DNA of 64,000 nt from IGN2 sp964639955. Its GTDB lineage: Bacteria > Bacteroidota > Ignavibacteria > Ignavibacteriales > Ignavibacteriaceae. The position numbers and the translations under genes were made by a program. The stretch is taken from assembly GCA_964639955.1 (NCBI GenBank), contig CAZXGJ010000002.1:1-64000 (forward strand). Reading direction: 5' to 3'. The number at the start of each line of letters is the position of its first letter. Positions within the stretch are counted from its first letter, which is position 1. Shown here piece after piece: positions 18,767-28,006 of this stretch. Below the pieces are notes generated by a model, which had not been told where the DNA came from, searched no databases, and saw only the letters and a list, made by a program, of their open reading frames with translations.

Positions 18767-20373
18767 AAGATGATAAAATAAAGTCAATTAAAGATTTTAC
18801 TCAAACTGATGGACAGATCGCAAATCTGAATCCCGAAGAATTCATTAAGCTGCCTTATCCGTATGAAGATTGGATTGATCAGCCGATGAAGCAGCTGACG
18901 GAAGACCAGAAAAACCGGCTTGAACATTCTCTTGACGGAATTGCCGGAATAGGAATTACAAAGCCGGAAACCGATGAACAAAAACAAGAGCTTGTTGCAA
19001 AGTTTCTTTCCGGTCTTAGGAAATTATTAAGCAAAGAAGATAACTGGATTTTACTTCAACCGCTTCTTCTGTCAATGGAGAATTGTGTTAAATGCCAGTC
19101 CTGTTCTGACGAATGTCCTATTTACATCTCCAGCGGAAGGGAAGAAATTTACAGACCAATTTTCCGGGGTGAAATACTCAGACGAATTATAAACAAATAT
19201 CTTAAACCTGGCGGTAAATTATATCATAAATTAACCGGATCTGATATTGATTTAAACTGGGAGACAATTGCTCGTCTTGCCGAACTTTCCTATCGATGTA
19301 CGCTTTGCAGAAGATGTGCGCAGGCATGTCCGATTGGAGTTGATAACGGTCTGATCTCAAGGGAAATAAGAAAGCTGATGAGCCAGGAGCTTGGTATCGC
19401 GGCTGAAGAGTTGCATCGTTCAGGCTCTATGAAGCAATTGCTTACCGGTTCTTCTACCGGAACAAATCCAACTGCTATGCTCGATATTGTAGAATTCATT
19501 GAGGAAGATTTAAAAGATAAAACGGGGCTCGATATTAAAATGCCGTTGGATAAAGAAGGCGCAGATATCCTGCTTATCCATAATTTTGGTGAGTTTCTTT
19601 CCTGGCCTGAGAACATTATGGCATTCGCAATAATTTTTGAAAAAGCCGGTGTAAGCTGGACGATGTCCTCCGAAATGGGCGGTTATGATTCAGTTAATTA
19701 TGGTTTGTGGTATGATGATGCACAGCTTGCAAGGGTTGCACTTGAACATATTCGTATAGCAAAAAAATTAAAAGTGAACAGGATTGTAATGGGAGAGTGC
19801 GGTCATGCACACAAAGCATTGATGCCTGTTGCAGACAGAATTCTGGTAGATGAAAATATTGTCCCCAGAGAAAGTGCTTTTCCTATTTTAGAGGAGATAG
19901 TGTTTGGCGGAAAAATAAAATTTGACCCTAATAAAAATAATTTTCCGGTTACACTGCACGATCCCTGTAATGCTGTAAGAGCAATGGGAATCGTTGAGCC
20001 ACAAAGAAAAATTCTTCGATATTTATGTCCTCAATTCAGAGAGATGGAGCCGCACGGAGTACATAACTATTGCTGCGGAGGCGGAAGCGGTTTTGCAATT
20101 ATGCAGGGTAAAAATTTTCCTGACTGGAGAAACAGGCTTTCGTTCAGAATGAAGTTCAAGCAGATACTTGATGCATTCCAGGATAAAATCGATCCGTCTG
20201 TTCACAAATATGTTTGTTCGCCCTGCTCAAACTGCAAAGGTACATTCAGGGATGGATTGACTTATTACAATGCATTTGAAAAAGCAGGAATAATTTACGG
20301 CGGTCTCGTAGAGCTTATTGTTAATGCGATGGTTGATATCGAAAAACCATTCGTTGAATGGGAACTGAAATAA
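18763..20373 (+). CDS. HdrD/DsrK/TmcB-like Fe-S oxidoreductase
   Basis: A 536-residue cytoplasmic Fe-S protein. Two [4Fe-4S] ferredoxin motifs, CVKCQSCSDECPIY and CTLCRRCAQACPIG, lie in the first 200 residues. The CCG-type region follows: GECGH, then HDPCNAVRAMG, NYCCGGGSG and CSPCSNCKG, which in this family bind a non-cubane or catalytic cluster. Coupled to the upstream cytochrome b by ATGA overlap, it should pass electrons between quinone and a cytoplasmic disulfide or other acceptor. This is one of four such proteins in the window (with 23196, 32920 and dsrK). Confidence 0.85.
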   Translation: MKDDKIKSIKDFTQTDGQIANLNPEEFIKLPYPYEDWIDQPMKQLTEDQKNRLEHSLDGIAGIGITKPETDEQKQELVAKFLSGLRKLLSKEDNWILLQPLLLSMENCVKCQSCSDECPIYISSGREEIYRPIFRGEILRRIINKYLKPGGKLYHKLTGSDIDLNWETIARLAELSYRCTLCRRCAQACPIGVDNGLISREIRKLMSQELGIAAEELHRSGSMKQLLTGSSTGTNPTAMLDIVEFIEEDLKDKTGLDIKMPLDKEGADILLIHNFGEFLSWPENIMAFAIIFEKAGVSWTMSSEMGGYDSVNYGLWYDDAQLARVALEHIRIAKKLKVNRIVMGECGHAHKALMPVADRILVDENIVPRESAFPILEEIVFGGKIKFDPNKNNFPVTLHDPCNAVRAMGIVEPQRKILRYLCPQFREMEPHGVHNYCCGGGSGFAIMQGKNFPDWRNRLSFRMKFKQILDAFQDKIDPSVHKYVCSPCSNCKGTFRDGLTYYNAFEKAGIIYGGLVELIVNAMVDIEKPFVEWELK

Positions 20374-20427
20374 TTAAGTGAAATTTTCAATTTGAGTTTT
20401 ATTAAATAAAAAAATTCTAAGGGGCTA

Positions 20428-20814
20428 ATGATGGCTGAATCAAAAAAAATTTTAATAATTGATGACGAAGAAGATGTTGTAACTTACCTCACTACGTTTT
20501 TCCAGGATAACGGGTTCAGGGCAATTTCTGCAAGTGATGGAAAAGCAGGAGTACAAAAAGCAATTTCAGAGAAACCTGATGTTATCACTCTCGATGTCTC
20601 GATGCCTGAAGAATCGGGCGTTAGGGCGTTGCGTGATTTGCAAACCCACGAAGCAACAAAAAATATCCCGGTAATTATTGTTACCGGAGTATCATCTGAT
20701 TTCAAAAAATTTATCGAAACCAGAAAACAGGTTCATCCACCTGAAGGTTATTTTGAAAAACCGATTGACAGGAACAAGCTTCTTGAAAAAGTAAAAGAGC
20801 TGTTAAGGAATTAA
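20428..20814 (+). CDS. Single-domain response regulator (CheY-like)
   Basis: A 128-residue receiver with no output domain. The acidic pocket is IIDDEED, the phospho-acceptor aspartate lies in VITLDVSMPEE, then TG and the EGYFEKP lysine. The segment before that lysine is longer than usual (ETRKQVHPPEGYFEKP), a feature shared by all four receiver domains here. Two consecutive ATGs are possible; the second (20431) has better spacing to AAGGGG. It sits 54 bases after the HdrD-like gene and before a sigma-54 activator, so it is probably an adaptor of the redox module, comparable in position to Rrf1 of Desulfovibrio hmc operons. Confidence 0.88.
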   Translation: MMAESKKILIIDDEEDVVTYLTTFFQDNGFRAISASDGKAGVQKAISEKPDVITLDVSMPEESGVRALRDLQTHEATKNIPVIIVTGVSSDFKKFIETRKQVHPPEGYFEKPIDRNKLLEKVKELLRN

Positions 20815-20879
20815 TACATTTTTTTGATTTCAACTTTTTGAATTTACGGTTTTCGTTCTAAGTTTATTTTTGATTTGAG

Positions 20880-22223
20880 ATGAATGGGAATACAGATCTT
20901 TTTAAGGTTATTTTAAGCTCTATTGCCGATGGTGTTTTTACCGTTGACAGCGACAGAAAGATTACAAGCTTTAACCGTGCGGCAGAAAAAATAACGGGCA
21001 TTCCCTCTTCACAGGCAGTTGGTAAGCACTGCCAGGATGTTTTTCATTCAGATATTTGCGAGAACTGTCTTCTTCAGGATACTCTTGAAACCGGAATTGA
21101 AGCAATAGACAGACCGGTTAATATCATCAACAGCCAGGGCGAAAAAATTCCAATCAGTATCTCAACTGCATTATTGAAGAATGAAACCGGAGAAATTCTT
21201 GGTGCGGTTGAAACATTCAGAGATCTTTCTACTATAGAACATCTCAGAAAAGAATTAAGACAAAGTTACTCACTGGAAGATATAATTTCTAAAAGCCCCA
21301 AAATGCATAAACTGTTCGGCATTTTACCGGACATCGCTGAGAGTGAAAGTACTGTCCTCATCCAGGGACCGTCTGGCTCGGGCAAAGAACTTTTTGGAAG
21401 AGCTATTCATAACTTAAGCCCGAGAAAAAATTCAAACTATGTTGTTATAAACTGCGGAACATTACCGGGTCAGTTGTTCGAGTCGGAGTTGTTTGGTTAT
21501 AAAAAAGGAGCTTTCACTGATGCTAAGGCAGATAAAAAAGGTAAACTTGCATTTGCAGATGGTGGTACGGTTTTCTTCGATGAAATTGGTGAACTGCCGC
21601 TTTCCACTCAGGTTAAGCTTCTGCGTTTGCTGCAGGAAAGAGAGTACGAGCCGCTCGGCAGTACAAAACCAATTAAAGCAAATATCAGGGTGATTGCCGC
21701 AACAAATAAAGATTTAAAAAAGCTTGTTGCACAGGCAAAATTCCGCGACGATCTGTACTTCCGCCTTGCAGTTGTAAAGTTCGATCTTCCTTCTTTAAAA
21801 GAGAAACGGGAAGATATCCCGTTCCTGGTTGATCATTTCATCAGAAAATTTAATGCAAAGACAGGGAAGAAAATTATCAGTGTCAGCCCGAACGTAATGA
21901 ATATTATTATGAGATATGATTTCCCCGGTAATGTAAGAGAACTTGAAAATATTATTGAGCATGGATTTGTTCTTTGTCGTGGAAGTATAATAAAGAGAGA
22001 ACACCTGCCGCCTGAACTTTTGCAGCCCGATTTAGATTTTGACAGGAGTAAAAGAATTGAATCGACACCGGTGACCGAATCGATTGATGAGCAGGCACGA
22101 ATAATTAATACAATAAAAAGTTCCGGTGGAAATATATCAAAGGCAGCAGAAATACTTGGTATTCACCGGAGTACTCTGTGGAGAAAAATTAAAAGATTCC
22201 GCATCGATACAGAAGAACTCTAA
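20880..22223 (+). CDS. Sigma-54-dependent activator with Cys-pair PAS sensor
   Basis: A 447-residue enhancer-binding protein. A PAS domain (about 1-115) carries C51 and the pair C60/C63 (DICENCLLQDTLETG), suited to redox or Fe-S sensing. The AAA+ domain has Walker A GPSGSGKELFGR, the loop GAFTDA (a known variant of GAFTGA), and Walker B GGTVFFDEIGE. The C-terminal Fis-type helix-turn-helix ends ISKAAEILGIHRSTLWRKIKRF. There is no receiver domain, so the PAS is the likely input. The neighbouring tandem TGCAAC dyads could be its enhancer, but I saw no clear -24/-12 promoter near the adjacent redox genes. Confidence 0.9.
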   Translation: MNGNTDLFKVILSSIADGVFTVDSDRKITSFNRAAEKITGIPSSQAVGKHCQDVFHSDICENCLLQDTLETGIEAIDRPVNIINSQGEKIPISISTALLKNETGEILGAVETFRDLSTIEHLRKELRQSYSLEDIISKSPKMHKLFGILPDIAESESTVLIQGPSGSGKELFGRAIHNLSPRKNSNYVVINCGTLPGQLFESELFGYKKGAFTDAKADKKGKLAFADGGTVFFDEIGELPLSTQVKLLRLLQEREYEPLGSTKPIKANIRVIAATNKDLKKLVAQAKFRDDLYFRLAVVKFDLPSLKEKREDIPFLVDHFIRKFNAKTGKKIISVSPNVMNIIMRYDFPGNVRELENIIEHGFVLCRGSIIKREHLPPELLQPDLDFDRSKRIESTPVTESIDEQARIINTIKSSGGNISKAAEILGIHRSTLWRKIKRFRIDTEEL

Positions 22224-22248
22224 ACACTCTCAGAGGTATTGCAAAATC

Positions 22249-22298
22249 TGCAACCAACTTGGTTGCAATGCAACACTTATGTTGCAAGAAATGCAACA
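22249..22298. promoter_or_regulatory. Array of five alternating TGCAAC/GTTGCA half-sites
   Basis: Two perfect dyads stand back to back: TGCAACCAA-C-TTGGTTGCA (22249-22267) and TGCAACA-CTTA-TGTTGCA (22269-22286). A fifth half-site, TGCAACA (22292-22298), pairs with the preceding GTTGCA. The array lies about 90-140 bases upstream of the NifX-like gene, which leads into the Hmc-like operon. TGCAACA also occurs twice upstream of the MerR gene (17132, 17181). This looks like an operator or enhancer for cooperative binding; the binder is unknown. Confidence 0.55.
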
Positions 22299-22388
22299 TC
22301 CTTCGTTTCAGAATCAAACATTTCCTTATTTATAGATTAGAAATTAAAATAAATCTCAGCGGCATTACTGTTGCGTTTAATAGAATGG

Positions 22389-23138
22389 ATGAATGTTGCA
22401 ATACCCATATTAAAGAGCCAGATTGCACCATGTTTTGAGGCAGCAAAACATTTCGAAATTATTATAATAAAAAACAAAAAAATCATATCATCACGCATAG
22501 TTCATTGCTTTGCTGATGAAGGATTTTTACGCGTCAGGTTTCTCAGGCTGCACGAGATAAATACTTTGATTTGTAGTGGGATAAAAAATTTTTACCGGGA
22601 TCAACTGCGTGCGCTGGGTATTTGTGTGATCCCAAATGTTAATCAACCGGTGAAGGAGGCTTTGAATAATTTTTTTACAGGAGAATTAAAGCTTTACGAT
22701 AACCTTCAGCCTGAGAATCCCGGAATAGAATTGGTTTCCCATGAAGACCTTGTAAAATGGGCAAAGAAATTATTTGAAGATAGTGGTTATTCAGTTTCAT
22801 CGTACTCTGGTGATGAATCTTTACTAATTGATCTGGTTGCAAAAATTAATTGCCCGGTTTGTAGCAAGCAAATCGTCATTGCTGTTTGCTGCGGTGCACA
22901 GATCTATAGTGCAGAGCAGGAGATAAAAGAATTTTATCATGCAGCAAGCACCGGGTTCGATGCACGTGTTTACGTCTATCTTAAAAGTCCGGCACTGGAG
23001 AAAAGCTGTCTGGATTACGGGATAGAATTTTTTAGTCCTGAGAAAACGGAAGTAATTATTGATGAGCACAAATCCCTGATTCCTCTTTTAACAAGACCGA
23101 TTGAAGGTCACGAAAAAGCATTTAGTTTGAAAGTTTAG
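22389..23138 (+). CDS. NifX/NafY-like domain fused to degenerate restriction-endonuclease-like domain
   Basis: A 249-residue protein; function unknown. Residues 1-110 resemble the dinitrogenase iron-molybdenum cofactor family: start MNVAIPILKSQIAPCFEAA, then ICSGIKNFYRDQLRALGICVI and ALNNFFTGEL. The C-terminal part (about 125-240) has the outline of an Mrr-like fold (HEDLVKWAKKLFEDSGY, an Asp in LLIDLVAK, a following strand IVIAVCCGA), but the expected catalytic Glu/Gln-x-Lys is not visible, so it may be a binding or inactive domain. The ATG at 22389 is preferred over a TTG at 22371 because it matches the family start. It is placed between the sigma-54 activator and the Hmc-like genes. Confidence 0.65.
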   Translation: MNVAIPILKSQIAPCFEAAKHFEIIIIKNKKIISSRIVHCFADEGFLRVRFLRLHEINTLICSGIKNFYRDQLRALGICVIPNVNQPVKEALNNFFTGELKLYDNLQPENPGIELVSHEDLVKWAKKLFEDSGYSVSSYSGDESLLIDLVAKINCPVCSKQIVIAVCCGAQIYSAEQEIKEFYHAASTGFDARVYVYLKSPALEKSCLDYGIEFFSPEKTEVIIDEHKSLIPLLTRPIEGHEKAFSLKV

Positions 23139-23195
23139 TTTTAAAAGAAAGAAATAATTGACAGAACATATATCATATTCAAAAGCAGGAAATAA

Positions 23196-24665
23196 ATGAG
23201 AACTACTGTAATTACTGATGAGGAAAGAATAAAAGCGTTTAAATCAATTCGCAAACCGGAAGTGACTGAAAAACAGAAATTAAATGTTCGCTATCATATT
23301 GAAGATTTTGATGTTAATGATCGTCCGCGCCGTTTCCTCGAAGCCTTTGCTGCAATCTTAAAACACTCCAACTACAAAATGGCACTCGATCATTTTATAA
23401 GAATGAGTGCAAAATGTTCGCGCTGTGCCGTAACCTGCCAGGTTTACCAGGTAACCGGCGATTTGAAAGATATTCCCTGTTATCGTTCTGAGCTGCTGTT
23501 AAGTGTTTACCGTCGTCATTTTACAATAGGAGGATTATTAAAAGGAAGATTGCTTGGCAGCGGATATTTAACTGATGAAAAAGTACAGGAAATGGCAGAT
23601 AGTTTCTGGAACTGCACCGCCTGCAGAAGATGCTCTCTTGAATGTCCTTCGGGGATTGATCATGGTTTAATCACACATCTTGGAAGATATATTTTAAGTG
23701 AAATTGGCATTGCGCCAAGGGCATTGGTAGTAAGCACACGTGAACAGCTTGAAGGAGCTACAAAAAATACGTCTGCAATCCCGGTTCCTGCATTAAAAGA
23801 CACGCTGGAATTTCTTGAAGACGATATGTTTGAAGAAAAATCAGTTCACATAAAATTTCCTATTGATGTTGAAGAAGCAGATTATGTTTTCTTTCCGGCT
23901 GTAAGCGACTTCCTGATGGAAGCCGAATCGTTAATGGGAATTGCTGCTGTCTTTACTGCAACAGGCGATAACTGGACAGTTGGTACCGGCTTTTACGATG
24001 GAATTAATTACGGTCTGTTTTACAGCGACCGTATGCTGGAAAGAATTGTTAAAGAGGTTGATAAAGAAACAAAAAGATTAAAAGGAAAAAACATTTTGAT
24101 TGGCGAATGCGGTCACGCTTCACGTTCGGCAAAATATTTTATTCCAACTTACTGCGGAGGAAAAGATGCACTGCCTGTTTTAAACATTATGGAATACACT
24201 CATAAAGTCTGGAAGGAAGGCAAAATAAAATTAGATCCCGATGTTGTAACTGAAAAAGTTGCTTACCACGATCCTTGCAACATTGCCCGGCAGCGCTGGA
24301 TAATCGATCAGCCCAGAGAATTATTGAAAGCCTTCTGTAAAAACTATGTTGAAATGACACCTTCGGGAGATAAAAATATTTGTTGCGGTGGAGGAGGAGG
24401 AACTGTCTCAATTGATGAAATAAGACCTTATAGAACTACCGTCGGCGGCAAGCTTAAAGCTGATCAGATAAGAAAATCGGGATGCGAAATTTTAATTGCA
24501 CCCTGCGCTAACTGCAAAAAACAACTTCGGGAATTAGTTGAAGACCAGGGAATTGAATGCCAGGTTGTTGGTCTCCACGACCTGATCTACAAAGCAATCA
24601 TTTTTGATGATTCTCTCGTAGTTAAAAAAGAAAATGAACCGGAATCCATCAGGAAGGAAAATTAA
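23196..24665 (+). CDS. HmcF/HdrD-like Fe-S oxidoreductase
   Basis: A 489-residue cytoplasmic Fe-S protein, first gene of an Hmc-like operon. Ferredoxin motifs CSRCAVTCQVYQ and CTACRRCSLECPSG are followed by GECGHASRSA, HDPCNIARQRW, NICCGGGGG and CANCKKQ, the CCG cluster region. The gene order HdrD-like, cytochrome b, four-cluster ferredoxin, NrfD-cytochrome matches the subunit set HmcF, HmcE, HmcB and HmcC (with HmcA fused) of Desulfovibrio. The next gene follows after two bases. By family it exchanges electrons with cytoplasmic partners such as a thiol/disulfide couple; the partner is not identifiable. Confidence 0.85.
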   Translation: MRTTVITDEERIKAFKSIRKPEVTEKQKLNVRYHIEDFDVNDRPRRFLEAFAAILKHSNYKMALDHFIRMSAKCSRCAVTCQVYQVTGDLKDIPCYRSELLLSVYRRHFTIGGLLKGRLLGSGYLTDEKVQEMADSFWNCTACRRCSLECPSGIDHGLITHLGRYILSEIGIAPRALVVSTREQLEGATKNTSAIPVPALKDTLEFLEDDMFEEKSVHIKFPIDVEEADYVFFPAVSDFLMEAESLMGIAAVFTATGDNWTVGTGFYDGINYGLFYSDRMLERIVKEVDKETKRLKGKNILIGECGHASRSAKYFIPTYCGGKDALPVLNIMEYTHKVWKEGKIKLDPDVVTEKVAYHDPCNIARQRWIIDQPRELLKAFCKNYVEMTPSGDKNICCGGGGGTVSIDEIRPYRTTVGGKLKADQIRKSGCEILIAPCANCKKQLRELVEDQGIECQVVGLHDLIYKAIIFDDSLVVKKENEPESIRKEN

Positions 24666-24667
24666 TT

Positions 24668-25372
24668 ATGGAAGCCTGGCTTGCATTTGCTAAAGGTCCG
24701 TTGTTTCGTCTTTGCTTTGCAGTACTGATTCTGGGTTTGTTTAGAATTTTTTTTCTCGATGTCTGGGCAATCTATAAAGCGTACCGCAGAGCTGGCGATA
24801 AAAATCTGCCGTGGAAACTAATTCTAAGCCGCGGACTTGAATGGTTCTTCCCGGTAAATAAAGTTGCACGCAACAGACCCGTTTACTCATTTTTTTCAAT
24901 ACTATTCCACATCGGTTTACTGATAGTTCCGGTCTTTTTATTTGCTCATGTTAAACTGTGGGAAGAATCAGTTGAGATTTCGTGGATTACTTTATCTTAT
25001 GATTGGGCTTATTGGCTAACACTTTCAACTATGGTTTTTGCTGTTGCTTTATTGATTGGAAGAATCTTCAACAGATCATCAAGCTTCTTAAGTCGTAAGC
25101 AGGATTATCTCTGGCCAATTTTATTGTTGATTCCATTTGTTACCGGATTTGTCTGTGCACATTTAAATGTTAACCCAACCAACTATCAGTTCTTTATGCT
25201 GATGCATGTTCTCTCAGGCAATCTGATTTTCGTACTTATACCATTTACAAAAATTGCGCACTGTATTTTAATGCCTTTGTCGCAGGTTGTATGTAACATT
25301 GCCTGGAAATTTCCTCCTGAAACAGATGAATCCGTATGCATTACACTAAATAAGAAAGGGGCAAAGGTATGA
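24668..25372 (+). CDS. HmcE/NarI-like cytochrome b subunit
   Basis: A 234-residue integral membrane protein with about five hydrophobic helices and helix histidines (ILFHIGLLIVPVFLFAHVKLW, MHVLSGNLIFVLIPFTKIAHC), consistent with b-haem ligation in the NarI/DsrM family. It starts two bases after the HdrD-like stop and overlaps the ferredoxin gene by ATGA, so it is a structural subunit of the same complex. Probable role: electron relay between the membrane quinone pool or the NrfD subunit and the HdrD-like protein. Confidence 0.82.
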   Translation: MEAWLAFAKGPLFRLCFAVLILGLFRIFFLDVWAIYKAYRRAGDKNLPWKLILSRGLEWFFPVNKVARNRPVYSFFSILFHIGLLIVPVFLFAHVKLWEESVEISWITLSYDWAYWLTLSTMVFAVALLIGRIFNRSSSFLSRKQDYLWPILLLIPFVTGFVCAHLNVNPTNYQFFMLMHVLSGNLIFVLIPFTKIAHCILMPLSQVVCNIAWKFPPETDESVCITLNKKGAKV

Positions 25373-26139
25373 ATGCAGCAATTTTAACTGATGTAACAAA
25401 ATGTATCGGTTGCCTTAAATGTGTTTCAGCGTGTAAAGAAATTAACAACCTTGAAATGGATGTTCCGAGAATCTGGCAGAAGAATGACGGTTTGTCTGCA
25501 GAAAACTGGACATCAATAATTAAAAAAGAAGAAAATCATTTTGTGCGTAAACAATGCCGGCATTGTCTTGAACCTGCATGCGTTACTGCCTGTCCTGTTG
25601 GAGCGCTGCATAAGACAAGTGAAGGTGTAGTAGTTTACGATAATGATAAATGTCTTGGCTGCCGCTATTGTATGATGGCTTGCCCTTACGGAATTCCGCG
25701 TTACGATTGGGATCAAACTGTTCCATATGTTAGAAAATGCATTTTGTGTTATGATAAAATTAAAGCGGGAGATCAACCTGCCTGCACAAAAATATGCCCT
25801 GAAGGTGCTACAATCTTTGGTGAGAGGAATGAACTGCTGAAAACTGCTCACGAAAGAATAAAAGAAAACCCCGATTTATATTTCGATAAAGTTTGGGGGG
25901 AACATGAAATAGGCGGAACTTCGGTATTGTATATTTCCGATATCGATCTGGGCTTCCTGTCCTACGATACTCATCTCGGAAATAAACCGCTTCCTGAAAC
26001 TACAGATCCCGCTATGAAATCTGTACCATTTGCATTTATCGGTATGGGCGGATTTATGCTTGGCTTAAACTGGATTATCCGCCGCCGTATGGAAAATGTA
26101 AAACAGCAAAATGGAAAAAAAGGATCGAAGAATGAATAG
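25369..26139 (+). CDS. HmcB/HybA-like four-cluster ferredoxin subunit
   Basis: A 256-residue iron-sulfur protein with four cysteine clusters: CIGCLKCVSACKE, CRHCLEPACVTACPVG, CLGCRYCMMACPYG, and CILCYDK ... PACTKICPEGA. It has a C-terminal membrane anchor (FAFIGMGGFMLGLNWIIRRR). No Tat or Sec signal is visible at the N-terminus, unlike DsrO in this window, so the clusters may face the cytoplasm, although export with the partner cannot be excluded. It overlaps the downstream NrfD gene by eight bases at the chosen start. Confidence 0.85.
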   Translation: MNAAILTDVTKCIGCLKCVSACKEINNLEMDVPRIWQKNDGLSAENWTSIIKKEENHFVRKQCRHCLEPACVTACPVGALHKTSEGVVVYDNDKCLGCRYCMMACPYGIPRYDWDQTVPYVRKCILCYDKIKAGDQPACTKICPEGATIFGERNELLKTAHERIKENPDLYFDKVWGEHEIGGTSVLYISDIDLGFLSYDTHLGNKPLPETTDPAMKSVPFAFIGMGGFMLGLNWIIRRRMENVKQQNGKKGSKNE

Positions 26140-27997
26140 AGTTCAAAATACAAAACTTATTTTATGGTTAATTGTTGGTTTTGCTGCAGCAGTCGGTTTG
26201 AACCGATTCATTTTTGGATTAGGAGCTACAACAAACCTGACCGATTCGACTCCCTGGGGTTTGTGGATTGGTTTTGATGTGATGGGTGGTGTTGCTCTTG
26301 CTGCAGGTGGATTTGTGATGACAGGAATCTTTTATATAATGAAACGCGAAGAGTTTCATCCGCTCGTTAAACCTGCAGTGCTTACTGCTTTTCTTGGTTA
26401 CCTTGCAGTTATTTTCGGTTTAATGTTCGATCTTGGTTTGCCGTGGAATATCTGGCACATGATAATTTACTGGAATCCTCACTCGCCTTTGTTCGAAGTC
26501 GGCTGGTGTGTAATGCTTTACACTGCAGTTTTACTTCTTGAATTCAGCCCGGTTCCGCTTGAAGAGTACAGCCGTTATGCCAGAATCAGAAATTTCCTGA
26601 TGAAGTTCAGGTTTGTTTTTGTTTTGCTGGGAATAATGTTATCAACCCTGCATCAATCCTCGCTAGGCTCTTTATTCCTGATAATGCCGTTCAAGCTTCA
26701 TCCGCTTTGGTATTCTTCAATACTTCCAATTCAATTTTTCATATCGGCAATAGCGCTGGGATTAATGATGGTAGCCTTTGAAAGCCTTGTATCGCACTGG
26801 CTTTATAAAAGAAAACCTGAATCTGATCTCGTTGCAAAACTAGGTAAAGCCGTTGTTTGGGTGCTGCTGGTTTATCTTCTCGTAAAGATTATTGATATCT
26901 CAGCTGCAGGTGAATTTCATCTTATTTTTAACGGAAGCCGGGAAAGTTATGTATTCATAACCGAGATTATGATTTCAATTATTATCCCGGTTATAATTTT
27001 TTCAATACCACTACTCCGGAACAACTCCAAAGCACAGTGGGTCGGTTCAATTATGGTTGTATTTGGAATGGTGTTTAACAGGATAAATGTTGGCGGCTTA
27101 ACAATGCTGAGTGTAACAGGTGATAGTTATACTCCATCGTGGATGGAAATTACAATCAGTCTTGGAGTTGTTGCTGCAGCAGCATTAGCATTTTTATTTG
27201 CGATTGAGAAATTTCATATCTGGGATCTTAAACCAAAAGATCCGGAATCACTTCCGCACACAGCGCCTTCGTTTGATTACTCATCACACGTCTGGCTCGG
27301 CACCCCTGATGTTGCTTCACTCACGAAATTCTCACTTGCTTTTGTGCTGAGTTTTGCTTTGGGCATGGCTCTAATGCCTGAAAAAAAATTATTCGGAAAG
27401 GGAATAGAAGATATTTTAGTAAGCCGGGCAAGCGGGAAAGATACTTTATTTATTAACGGCAACAGGGATATGAATATCGTCCCCTTTCCGCATAAGGATC
27501 ATATTATGCGGCTTGGAGAAAATCAGTGTGTAACCTGTCATCATCTTACTCTTCCTGGTTTTCAGGAAAATAGCTGTTGGGAATGTCATACAAGTATGTA
27601 CAAAGCAGTTGATTTCTTTAAGCACAACTGGCACGCTTCATCAAACGGGGCAAATTTGAAGTGCAATGACTGCCATGAAAAACAAGTAACGAAAAACTTA
27701 GAATCCTCAAAACAATGTAATGAATGCCATCCGGCGTATAATTTTACACAGCAGTTTACTTCAGTTTCCGAAAAATATTTCACGCTTTCATATACCGATG
27801 CATTACATAAATTGTGCGTTTCTTGTCATACAGCTAAAGTAAACGAGGTGAAAGATAAACCAAAGCTGGCAGAGTGCTCAACGTGCCATTTGACTGAGAC
27901 ACCGGAAAAACTATATTCCAACTTAACCTGGGAAGTTTCACACCCGCATTTCAACAATGTAGTTCTTCCCGGAATTGATACAAGTAAATTTAAATGA
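26132..27997 (+). CDS. NrfD/HmcC-type membrane subunit fused to six-haem cytochrome c
   Basis: A 621-residue fusion. Residues 1 to about 425 are a polytopic NrfD/HybB-type quinone subunit with about ten helices. After the last helix (SLAFVLSFALGMALMP) comes a cytochrome with six CxxCH motifs: CVTCH, CWECH, CNDCH, CNECH, CVSCH and CSTCH. Spare histidines (for example HKDHIM, HNWHASS) could be distal ligands, as in class III cytochromes. Placing the cytochrome in the periplasm fits an even number of helices. I chose the ATG at 26132 (upstream AAAGGATCGAAG) over 26111. In Desulfovibrio Hmc the cytochrome is a separate 16-haem protein. Confidence 0.85.
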   Translation: MNRVQNTKLILWLIVGFAAAVGLNRFIFGLGATTNLTDSTPWGLWIGFDVMGGVALAAGGFVMTGIFYIMKREEFHPLVKPAVLTAFLGYLAVIFGLMFDLGLPWNIWHMIIYWNPHSPLFEVGWCVMLYTAVLLLEFSPVPLEEYSRYARIRNFLMKFRFVFVLLGIMLSTLHQSSLGSLFLIMPFKLHPLWYSSILPIQFFISAIALGLMMVAFESLVSHWLYKRKPESDLVAKLGKAVVWVLLVYLLVKIIDISAAGEFHLIFNGSRESYVFITEIMISIIIPVIIFSIPLLRNNSKAQWVGSIMVVFGMVFNRINVGGLTMLSVTGDSYTPSWMEITISLGVVAAAALAFLFAIEKFHIWDLKPKDPESLPHTAPSFDYSSHVWLGTPDVASLTKFSLAFVLSFALGMALMPEKKLFGKGIEDILVSRASGKDTLFINGNRDMNIVPFPHKDHIMRLGENQCVTCHHLTLPGFQENSCWECHTSMYKAVDFFKHNWHASSNGANLKCNDCHEKQVTKNLESSKQCNECHPAYNFTQQFTSVSEKYFTLSYTDALHKLCVSCHTAKVNEVKDKPKLAECSTCHLTETPEKLYSNLTWEVSHPHFNNVVLPGIDTSKFK

Positions 27998-28006
27998 TAC
28001 CTGAAG

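Noticed and set aside
20880..22223. Defective sigma-54 activator because GAFTGA reads GAFTDA
   Set aside because: GAFTDA is a known natural variant, and all other AAA+ motifs are intact.
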